Assembly (NCBI RefSeq): GCF_016653115.1
Contig: NZ_NHRX01000043.1
Location: forward strand, 1 to 64,000
From: Rhodocyclus purpureus
GTDB lineage: Bacteria; Pseudomonadota; Gammaproteobacteria; Burkholderiales; Rhodocyclaceae
Reading direction: 5' to 3'
DNA length: 64,000 bases
Shown: positions 57,624 through 64,000 of the stretch, one piece after another
Position numbering within the stretch: the stretch's first letter is position 1
Layout: the number at the start of each line of letters is the position of its first letter
Program-made: the position numbers and the translations under genes
The notes under the pieces: generated by a model
Seen by the model: the letters and a program-made list of their open reading frames with translations, nothing else
Told to the model about the DNA's origin: nothing
Database searches by the model: none

Positions 57624-60600
57624 ATGCTCGCCCGTCTGGTCCAGTTCTCGCTGTCGCAGCGCCTCTTGGCGCTGGTGCTCGCCGCGCTGCTCGTCGGCGC
57701 CGGCGTCCTCGCCTGGAACAAGCTGCCGATCGACGCCTTCCCCGACGTGTCGACGACGCAGGTGAAGATCATCATCAAGGCGCCGGGGATGACGCCGGAG
57801 GAGGTCGAGACGCGCATCACCGCGCCGATCGAGCAGGAAATGCTCGGCATCCCGAAACAGCGCATCCTGCGTGCGGTCGCCAAGTACGCGCTGACCGACG
57901 TCACCATCGACTTCGAGGACGGCACCGACATCTACTGGGCACGCCAGCAGGTCGCCGAACGCCTCGGCAACGTCTGGAAGGACCTGCCGGCGCAGGCTTC
58001 GGGGGGGCTGGCGCCGATCACGACGCCGCTCGGCGAGATGTACATGTTCACCGTCGAGGGGCCGATCTCGCTCGAAGAGAAACGCACCCTGCTCGACTGG
58101 ACGATCCGCCCGCAACTGCGCACGCTGCGCGGCGTCGCCGACGTGAACAGCCTGGGCGGCCACGCGCGCGCCTTCGCGGTGAAACCCGACCCGGCGGCGC
58201 TGAACGCGCGCGGCCTGTCGCTCGACGACCTGAAGCGCGCCCTGGAGACCAACAACCGCAACGACGGTTCGGGGCGCATCGGCGAGGGCGAGGAAACGCT
58301 CCTGGTGCGCGTCGAAGGCGCGATCAGGACGCTCGACGACGTGCGCGCGATCGTCGTCAAGAGCGCGGCGTCGAGTGCCGGCGAGCGCGGCGTCGTCCGC
58401 GTCGGCGACGTCGCCACGGTCGGCATCGAGGCGATCACCCGCTACGGCGCGGTCACCCGCGACGGCCAGGGCGAAGCGGTCGAGGGGCTGGTGCTCGGCC
58501 TGCGCGGTGCCAACGCGCGTACCGTCGTCGATGCGGTGCGTACCAAGCTGGCCGAGATCGAGAAGACGCTGCCGCCTGGCGTCAGCCTGGAACCGCTCTA
58601 CGACCGTGGCAACCTGGTCGAGCGCGCGGTCGGCACGGTGTCGAAGGCGCTGGTCGAGGCGATCGTCCTCGTCGTCGTCCTGCTGCTCGCCTTCCTCGGC
58701 AACCTGCGCGCTGCGCTGGTCGTCGCCGCGATCCTGCCGCTGTCGGCGCTCGGCACCTTCCTCCTGATGGACCTGTTCGGGCTGTCGGCCAACCTGATGA
58801 GTCTCGGCGGCCTGGCCATCGCCATCGGCATGCTGGTCGACGCGGCGGTGGTGATCGTCGAGAACATCGAATCGAGCCTGGCGCAGGGCGGCGCGACACG
58901 CAAGCTGCCGCTCCTGCACGTGATCTACCGCGCGGCGCGCGAGGTGGCAACGCCGGTCGCTTCGGGCATCCTGATCATCATCATCGTCTTCGTCCCGCTG
59001 CTGACGCTCGAAGGGCTCGAAGGCAAGCTGTTCATCCCGGTGGCACTGACCATCGTCTTCGCGCTCTCCTCCTCGCTCCTGCTCGCGCTGACGCTGATCC
59101 CGGTGCTCGCCTCATTCGTGATGCAACGCGGCGAACACCACGAGCCCTGGCTGATCCGCAAGCTGAACGCGCTCTACACGCCGGCACTCGACTGGTCGCT
59201 CGCGCACACGCGGCCGATGGTCGCCGGCGCGCTCGTGCTCGCGCTCGCCGCCGGCGGCGCCTACACCCTGCTCGGCAAGACCTTCCTGCCGACCATGGAC
59301 GAGGGCGACATCGTCATGCAGCTGGAGAAGCTGCCTTCGGTCAACCTCGACCAGACCATCGAGATCGACAGCCGCATCCAGCGCGCGATCCTCGAGCGCG
59401 TCCCCGAGGTCAAACGCATCGTCGCCCGCTCCGGGGCCGACGAGCTCGGTCTCGACCCGATGGGGCTCAACCAGACCGACACCTTCCTCGTCCTGAAGCC
59501 GATCGCGGAGTGGCGCAATCCCGACAAGGAATGGCTCGGCGACCAGTTGCGCGAGGTGATGCAGGATTTCCCCGGCATCACGGTGAGCTTCACGCAGCCG
59601 ATCGACATGCGCATCTCGGAGATGCTCACCGGCGTGCGCGGCGACGTCGCGGTCAAGGTGTTCGGTCCCGATCTGGCCGAGCTCTCGCACCTCGCCGGCG
59701 AGATCGAGGCCATCCTCAAGGCGACTCCGGGCAGCGAGGACGCCTTCACGCTCAGGAACGATGGCGTGCAGTACCTGCGCGTCGCCGTCGACCGCCTTGC
59801 CGCGGGCCGTCTCGGACTCGACGTCGACGCCCTGCAGTCCGCGCTGAAGAGCCTGGTCGAGGGGCAGCCGGTCGGGCTGATCGTCGAACCGAGACGGCGC
59901 ACGCCGCTGATCGTCCGCGGCGACGGTGCCAACGGCGGCATCGAGGCCTTCAGCGCGCTGCGCGTCGCGACGCCGGCCGGCGGCACGGTGCCACTGGCGC
60001 AGGTGGCCAGGATCGAGCGCGTCGACGGGCCGGTGAAGATCGACCGCGAGAACGCACAGCGTTACGTCGTCATCCAGTCGAACGTGCGCGACCGCGATCT
60101 GGTCGGCTTCGTCGAGGAAGCGCAGCGCACGGTCGCCGAAAGACTGCCGCTGCCGGCCGGCTACCGCATCGTCTGGGGCGGCCAGTTCGAGAACCAGCAA
60201 CGCGCCGCGGCCAGGCTGGCGATCGTCGTCCCGGTGGCGCTGGCGCTGATCTTCCTCCTGCTCTTCTCGACCTTCGGCTCGCTGCGCCAGGCCTCGCTGG
60301 TGCTCGCCAACATCCCGTTCGCGCTGGTCGGCGGCGTCTTCGCGCTGCTCGCCTCGGGCGAATACCTGTCGGTGCCGGCGTCGGTCGGTTTCATCGCGCT
60401 GCTCGGCATCGCGGTCCTGAACGGCGTGGTCATGCTCACCTACTTCAACCAGCTGCGCGCGCAGGGGATGGCGCTCGCCGAAGTGGTCGTCGTCGGCGCC
60501 AGACGCCGGCTGCGGCCGGTGCTGATGACCGCGTCGATCGCCGCCTTCGGCCTGGTGCCGCTGCTCTTCGCCAGCGGTCCCGGATCCGAGATCCAGCGAC

Positions 60601-60707
60601 CGCTGGCGATCGTCGTCATCGGCGGCCTGGTCAGCTCGACCGCGCTGACCCTGCTGCTGCTGCCGCTCCTCTACCGCCGCTTCGGCGAGGCCCCCGCGAC
60701 TCGATGA
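57624..60707 (+). CDS. heavy-metal RND efflux pump (CzcA/CusA family)
   Basis: This 1027-residue inner-membrane proton/metal antiporter of the HME-RND family has helix one with LPIDAFPDVSTTQVKI typical of CzcA/CusA. The fourth-helix motif is AIGMLVDAAVVIVEN (about 400-415); the DAA form recalls the monovalent-ion CusA group (AIGxMVDAA in E. coli), not the DGA form of CzcA, but this is not decisive. LPTMDEGDIVMQLEKLPSVNLDQT and MTASIAAFGLVPLLFASGPGSEIQRPLAIVVIGG are also family blocks (split here). It expels Cu/Ag or divalent metals from the periplasm or cytoplasm via the adaptor and outer-membrane factor. It overlaps the DUF3240 gene by four bases. Confidence 0.9.
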   Translation: MLARLVQFSLSQRLLALVLAALLVGAGVLAWNKLPIDAFPDVSTTQVKIIIKAPGMTPEEVETRITAPIEQEMLGIPKQRILRAVAKYALTDVTIDFEDGTDIYWARQQVAERLGNVWKDLPAQASGGLAPITTPLGEMYMFTVEGPISLEEKRTLLDWTIRPQLRTLRGVADVNSLGGHARAFAVKPDPAALNARGLSLDDLKRALETNNRNDGSGRIGEGEETLLVRVEGAIRTLDDVRAIVVKSAASSAGERGVVRVGDVATVGIEAITRYGAVTRDGQGEAVEGLVLGLRGANARTVVDAVRTKLAEIEKTLPPGVSLEPLYDRGNLVERAVGTVSKALVEAIVLVVVLLLAFLGNLRAALVVAAILPLSALGTFLLMDLFGLSANLMSLGGLAIAIGMLVDAAVVIVENIESSLAQGGATRKLPLLHVIYRAAREVATPVASGILIIIIVFVPLLTLEGLEGKLFIPVALTIVFALSSSLLLALTLIPVLASFVMQRGEHHEPWLIRKLNALYTPALDWSLAHTRPMVAGALVLALAAGGAYTLLGKTFLPTMDEGDIVMQLEKLPSVNLDQTIEIDSRIQRAILERVPEVKRIVARSGADELGLDPMGLNQTDTFLVLKPIAEWRNPDKEWLGDQLREVMQDFPGITVSFTQPIDMRISEMLTGVRGDVAVKVFGPDLAELSHLAGEIEAILKATPGSEDAFTLRNDGVQYLRVAVDRLAAGRLGLDVDALQSALKSLVEGQPVGLIVEPRRRTPLIVRGDGANGGIEAFSALRVATPAGGTVPLAQVARIERVDGPVKIDRENAQRYVVIQSNVRDRDLVGFVEEAQRTVAERLPLPAGYRIVWGGQFENQQRAAARLAIVVPVALALIFLLLFSTFGSLRQASLVLANIPFALVGGVFALLASGEYLSVPASVGFIALLGIAVLNGVVMLTYFNQLRAQGMALAEVVVVGARRRLRPVLMTASIAAFGLVPLLFASGPGSEIQRPLAIVVIGGLVSSTALTLLLLPLLYRRFGEAPATR

Positions 60708-61027
60708 GTGAAACGATGAAACAACCCGACGTCTGCCTGACCCTGATCGCCTCCGTCGAAATCGAGGAAATGATCATCGACGTGCTGCTCGAACACGAGG
60801 ACATCGTCCGTCGCTTTCTCACCCAGCGCATCGAAGCGCACGGCGCACGCATGGGCTACGCGAGCGTCGCCGAGCAGGTGCGCGGTCGCGCCGAGCGCGT
60901 CGAGTTCCAGGTCCTGCTCGCCAACGAGGACGTCGGCCGGATCCTGCACGCGCTGCGCGAGAACCTGCCGAGCGCCGAACTCAGCTACTGGCTGATGCCG
61001 CTGCTCGCCTACGGGAGAATCGAATGA
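60704..61027 (+). CDS. DUF3240 family protein of the metal RND operon
   Basis: This 107-residue protein has CLTLIASVEIEEMIIDVLLEHEDIVRRFLTQRIEAHG and VEFQVLLANEDVGRILHALRENL, an alternating beta-alpha pattern like a ferredoxin-like or PII-like fold. It belongs to DUF3240, which recurs within heavy-metal RND operons. It could sense metal or nucleotide, or modulate the pump; no direct function is known to me. Both ends overlap neighbours by four bases (ATGA with the pump and with the outer-membrane factor), which implies fixed stoichiometry. Confidence 0.82.
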   Translation: MSETMKQPDVCLTLIASVEIEEMIIDVLLEHEDIVRRFLTQRIEAHGARMGYASVAEQVRGRAERVEFQVLLANEDVGRILHALRENLPSAELSYWLMPLLAYGRIE

Positions 61028-62370
61028 AACGACCGAGCGCCCGACTGCGCGCCGCCACGCTGGCGATCGGCCTCGCTGCCGGCGGTGTAGTACTCGCCGC
61101 CGAACCCTGGGCTGCGGCCTCCGCCAGCCCGCTGACCACCAGCGCCGCTCCTCAGCCCGCGGCCAGCTACCCGGCCGAACTCCCTGACGCCGCGCAGGCG
61201 ATCGCCGCCATCCGCCAGTCGCCGCAGGTGCAGGCGGCGCTGGCGCTGATCGACGCCGAAAGCGCGCGCCGCTCGGCCCTGGAAGCAGGCCCCCACGAAT
61301 GGGCGGTCCGCCTGTCCGGCCAGCAGCGCCGCGTCGATGCGCTGGCGCCGGCCAGCTCGGCCGAACGCTACCGCGAGTGGAGCGCGTCGCTGGAGCGGGC
61401 GCTGCGCCTGCCGGGTAAGGCCGCGCTCGACGCCGAGATCGGTGCCCAGGGGGTGCGCCAGGCGCAGGTCGGCTACGCCGACGCGCTGCACGAGACGGCA
61501 CGCAACCTCCTTGGCACCTGGTTCGTCTGGCTGCGCGAGGTGGAAAGCGCCCGCCAGTGGCAAAGCCAGGCCGAGCTTCTCGAACGTCAGCGCGCGGCGA
61601 CGGCACGCCGGCTGGCGCTCGGCGACGGCTCGCGGCTCGAACTGATGCAGGCCGAAGCGGCAGCGGCGCAGGCACGCGCGGCGCTCGAACAGGCACAGCG
61701 GCGCAGCGCGGTCGCCGCTGCCGACCTGAAGAACCGTTTCCCGGCGCTCGTGCTGCCTGCCTCGCCCGCGGCCGGACAGCCGCAGCCGCTGGCTGGCGAC
61801 CCCGCCGAGTGGCGCGCGCAGCTGCTCGAACACAACCACGAGCTGCGCCTCGCCCGTGCCGTGACGCAGCAGGCCAGGCTCCTGGCCAGGCGCAGCGACG
61901 CCGAGCGCCTTCCCGACCCGACCGTCGGCGTGCATGTCGGCTCCGACCGTGGTGGCGAGGAGCGCCTGAGCGGACTGACGCTCGGCATTCCGCTCCCCGG
62001 CGCCGCACGTTCGGCCAACGCGCGCCGCGACAGTGCGCTGTCCGCCTTCGCAGCCGAACGCGAGGCGACGACGCTGGCCAAGGTCAATGCCGAAATCGCC
62101 GCCGCCCTGGCCACTGCCGAGCGCGCCTTCGCCGGCTGGCAGAGCAGCGAAGACGCCGCGCGGCAACTGGAACAGGCAGCGGCACTGATCGCGCGCGCGC
62201 GCAGCCTCGGTGAGGCCGGACTCGGCGAGGTCCTGCTCGCGCAGCGCCAGGCCAACGAAGCACGTCTTGCCGCCAACGCCAGCCGCCTCGACGCGCTCGA
62301 AGCACGCGACCGGCTGCTCCTCGACACGCACCGCCTGTGGTCATACGCCGACGAAGACAGCGAGGATTGA
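61024..62370 (+). CDS. outer-membrane efflux factor (TolC/CzcC type)
   Basis: This 448-residue protein of the TolC superfamily has a signal peptide (about 1-26). Two repeated coiled halves cover about 55-245 and 265-440, rich in Ala, Arg and Glu. LPDPTVGVHVGSDRGGEERLSGLTLGIPLPGAARSANARR (segments) is the CzcC-like strand-hairpin part, and LGEAGLGEVLLAQRQANEARLA closes the second half. It is the exit channel of the RND pump. Unusually for czc/cus operons, it follows the pump and DUF3240 gene and does not come first. It overlaps the DUF3240 stop by four bases. Confidence 0.85.
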   Translation: MKRPSARLRAATLAIGLAAGGVVLAAEPWAAASASPLTTSAAPQPAASYPAELPDAAQAIAAIRQSPQVQAALALIDAESARRSALEAGPHEWAVRLSGQQRRVDALAPASSAERYREWSASLERALRLPGKAALDAEIGAQGVRQAQVGYADALHETARNLLGTWFVWLREVESARQWQSQAELLERQRAATARRLALGDGSRLELMQAEAAAAQARAALEQAQRRSAVAAADLKNRFPALVLPASPAAGQPQPLAGDPAEWRAQLLEHNHELRLARAVTQQARLLARRSDAERLPDPTVGVHVGSDRGGEERLSGLTLGIPLPGAARSANARRDSALSAFAAEREATTLAKVNAEIAAALATAERAFAGWQSSEDAARQLEQAAALIARARSLGEAGLGEVLLAQRQANEARLAANASRLDALEARDRLLLDTHRLWSYADEDSED

Positions 62371-62403
62371 CCGGCCAGGCGCCGATGGCCGCATAATCGC
62401 GCC

Positions 62404-63069
62404 ATGCGCATCCTCATTGTCGAAGACGACCCCCTGCTCGGCGACGGCCTGCAGGCCGGGCTGCGCCAGGCCGGCTTCAGCGTGGACTGGGTGCAGGACG
62501 GTCGCGCAGCCGAGCTGGCGCTCGCTGCCGAGGAGTTCTCGGCAATGGTGCTCGATCTCGGCCTGCCCGGTAAGCCCGAAGGAATGGCCCTGCTCCACGG
62601 ACTGCGCGCGCGCGGCGCGACGCTGCCGACCCTGATCGTCACCGCCCGCGACACCGTCGCCGACAAGCTCGCCGGACTCGACGGCGGTGCCGACGACTAC
62701 CTGGTCAAGCCCTTCGACCTCGACGAACTGGCAGCCCGCCTGCGCGCACTGATCCGGCGCAGCCACGGACGTCCGGCGGCACACCTCGAACACGGCGAGC
62801 TGAGCCTCGACCCGGCAGCGCGGCGGGTGACGCTGGCGGGAGAGGTCATCGAGCTGTCGACGCGCGAACTGGCGCTGCTCGAAGCCTTGCTCGAAAACCG
62901 CGGTCGCGTCCTGCCGCGCGCGCGCCTCGAAGGACTGATCTACGGCTGGAACGAGGAGCCGGAGAGCAACGCCGTCGAGGTGCATGTACACCACCTGCGG
63001 CGCAAGCTCGGCGTGACGCTGATCCGCACGGTACGCGGCGTCGGCTACACGATCGACCCGCTGCCATGA
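62404..63069 (+). CDS. OmpR-family response regulator (QseB/PmrA/CusR-like)
   Basis: This 221-residue regulator has an N-terminal receiver with the acidic pocket EDD (7-9), phosphoacceptor Asp51 in MVLDLGLPG, Thr of IVTARD and Lys in LVKPFD. The winged helix (from about 125) includes LSTRELALLEALLENRGRVLPRARLEGLIYGW and VEVHVHHLRRKLG, RTVRGVGY. The QseB/PmrA subgroup binds 11-bp-spaced TTAA repeats; such a repeat lies at the operon promoter (56363-56379). This suggests metal-induced positive autoregulation. It overlaps the sensor gene by four bases. Confidence 0.92.
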   Translation: MRILIVEDDPLLGDGLQAGLRQAGFSVDWVQDGRAAELALAAEEFSAMVLDLGLPGKPEGMALLHGLRARGATLPTLIVTARDTVADKLAGLDGGADDYLVKPFDLDELAARLRALIRRSHGRPAAHLEHGELSLDPAARRVTLAGEVIELSTRELALLEALLENRGRVLPRARLEGLIYGWNEEPESNAVEVHVHHLRRKLGVTLIRTVRGVGYTIDPLP

Positions 63070-64000
63070 GCGCAACGGCTGGATCGGACCCTCCGGGCGG
63101 CTCGCGAGGAATCGGGATCGACATCGGCACGCCGGGCCGACCCGGCTACTCGCTGCGCCGCCGCCTGCTCTGGCTGCTCCTGTCGGCCATCGCTGCACTC
63201 TGGCTGCTGCTTGCCATGGCCGTCTTCCTGCGCGCGCACGACATGGCCGACGAGCTCTTCGACGAACAGATGACGCAGATGGCGAGCAGCCTGCTCGACG
63301 CCAGCGCGGCGCGTCCCGACCTGCCGGACGCCCTGCCGTCGGCACTCGCTGCCGCCAACCGGCAAGGCACGCCCGGCTTCGTCTTCCAGCTGTGGCGACG
63401 CGAGGACGGCCAGGCAGGAAGCGAGACGCTGCTGGTGCGCTCGGCGGCAGCGCCTACGACGCCGCTGGTCGACGGCGAGGGCTTCAGCGAACGCCTGTGG
63501 GGCGGCGAACTGTGGCGCTTCTTCAGCCTGCGCGACCCTGCCGGGCGCTACCAGGCGCAGGTCGGCCAGCGCCACGACCTGCGCTACGCGCTCGCCCGCG
63601 ATGCCGCCGGTCGCGTGCTGATCCCGCTCATCGCCGGACTGCCGCTGCTGGCGGTGGCGATCTGGCTTGCCGTCGGCAATGCGCTCAGCCCGCTGTCGGC
63701 GGCGACCACCGCCGTCGCCGCGCGCCGACCGGAGTCGCTCGCCCCGCTCGAGCCCGGGTCGGCCCCGGCCGAGGTGCTGCCGCTGATCGACGCGCTCAAC
63801 GCGCTTTTCGTGCGCATCGACCGCGCGCTCGACGGCGAACGCCAGTTCACCGCCAACGCCGCGCACGAGTTGCGCACGCCGCTGGCGGCGTTGAAAACAC
63901 AGGCGCAGGTGGCCCTGCGCGCTGCCGACGACGGCCAGCGCCGGCACGCGCTAGAACGCGTCATCGCCGGCGTCGACCGGATGACGCAGCTGACCGAGCA
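63066..64000 (+). CDS. sensor histidine kinase (QseC/PmrB-like), truncated by window edge
   Basis: The first 311 residues are visible and the gene runs past the end. There are two transmembrane helices (about 36-58 and 180-199), with a periplasmic region of about 120 residues between them. This contains QLWRREDGQAGSETLLVRSAA and DPAGRYQAQVGQRHD, typical of QseC-type 2CSK_N sensors. A short HAMP-like linker follows, and the H-box NAAHELRTPLAALKTQ has His267. It pairs with the regulator encoded just upstream (ATGA overlap). The signal is likely a metal ion, given the operon. The ATPase domain lies outside the window. Confidence 0.88.
   Translation, partial: MSATAGSDPPGGSRGIGIDIGTPGRPGYSLRRRLLWLLLSAIAALWLLLAMAVFLRAHDMADELFDEQMTQMASSLLDASAARPDLPDALPSALAAANRQGTPGFVFQLWRREDGQAGSETLLVRSAAAPTTPLVDGEGFSERLWGGELWRFFSLRDPAGRYQAQVGQRHDLRYALARDAAGRVLIPLIAGLPLLAVAIWLAVGNALSPLSAATTAVAARRPESLAPLEPGSAPAEVLPLIDALNALFVRIDRALDGERQFTANAAHELRTPLAALKTQAQVALRAADDGQRRHALERVIAGVDRMTQLTE

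Noticed and set aside
57095-61027. 1310-residue plus-strand frame across the RND pump
   Set aside because: It is out of frame with the clear CzcA/CusA protein, is Arg/Ala/Pro-rich low-complexity, and only its last 107 codons (DUF3240) are real.

Overview
The window is high-G+C (about two thirds) chromosomal DNA. Its gene content points to a facultatively anaerobic betaproteobacterium of the Rhodocyclales, in the Azoarcus/Aromatoleum/Thauera neighbourhood. The main evidence is an Azoarcus-type ATP-dependent benzoyl-CoA reductase module (bzdN-O-P-Q-M), a BzdR-type repressor (helix-turn-helix fused to a shikimate-kinase-like domain), a gcdR/gcdH pair, a NapC/NirT-type cytochrome, a cyanophycin cluster and a TRAP transporter. 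The species is not determined. I see no rRNA or tRNA gene, no transposase and no phage gene.

Layout. 0.2-6.6 kb: leftward operon bzdNOPQM followed by a Cys-rich small protein, a GNAT acetyltransferase and a PHP-domain protein, driven by a promoter with an FNR-type box and TGCA repeats. 6.76-14.9 kb: defence region with a 7-repeat CRISPR array, a type I-G (formerly I-U) effector operon (Cas3 fused to a Csb3-like domain, Csb1, Csb2; no cas1/cas2/cas4) and a divergent Abi_2/HEPN gene. 14.9-17.8 kb: NapC-like cytochrome, diheme cytochrome and a glycerol dehydrogenase, with gldA lying between two 121-bp near-identical direct repeats. 18-24.2 kb: LysR regulator, a secreted propeller-like protein, bzdR, gcdR and gcdH. 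24.3-28.8 kb: orthocaspase, RhlE helicase, and an rluE-like gene, a DUF192 gene and ubiC. 29.2-37.1 kb: cyanophycin cluster (ABC exporter, DUF1854, a CphA paralogue with a broken Mur-ligase site, canonical CphA). 37.2-43.6 kb: SCO and PCu(A)C copper chaperones, GST, purB, DUF2322, cytochrome c', a secreted repeat protein and a b561-type cytochrome. 43.6-49.9 kb: secF, secD, yajC and an alaS that carries a low-G+C in-frame insertion. 50-56.2 kb: orphan sugar-type binding protein, a second rhlE, and a TRAP transporter with a Tat-exported binding protein. 56.4-64 kb: heavy-metal RND efflux operon ending in an OmpR-type regulator and a sensor kinase cut by the window edge.

How it fits together. 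Benzoyl-CoA reductase with its ferredoxin starts anaerobic ring reduction, and GcdH handles glutaryl-CoA at the lower end. BzdR and GcdR, 15 kb away, are the probable repressor and activator, and both show candidate operators. The middle steps of the pathway (dienoyl-CoA hydratase, hydroxyacyl-CoA dehydrogenase, ring hydrolase, CoA ligase) are not here. The RND operon promoter carries a PmrA/QseB-like direct repeat that the regulator encoded at the end of the same operon could bind.

The most unusual observations are the about 300-bp low-G+C island with an extra 65-70 residues inside alaS, the gldA segment flanked by duplicated cytochrome sequence, the adaptation-less I-G CRISPR locus with a Cas3-Csb3 fusion, and paired CX3CH haem sites in adjacent cytochromes.
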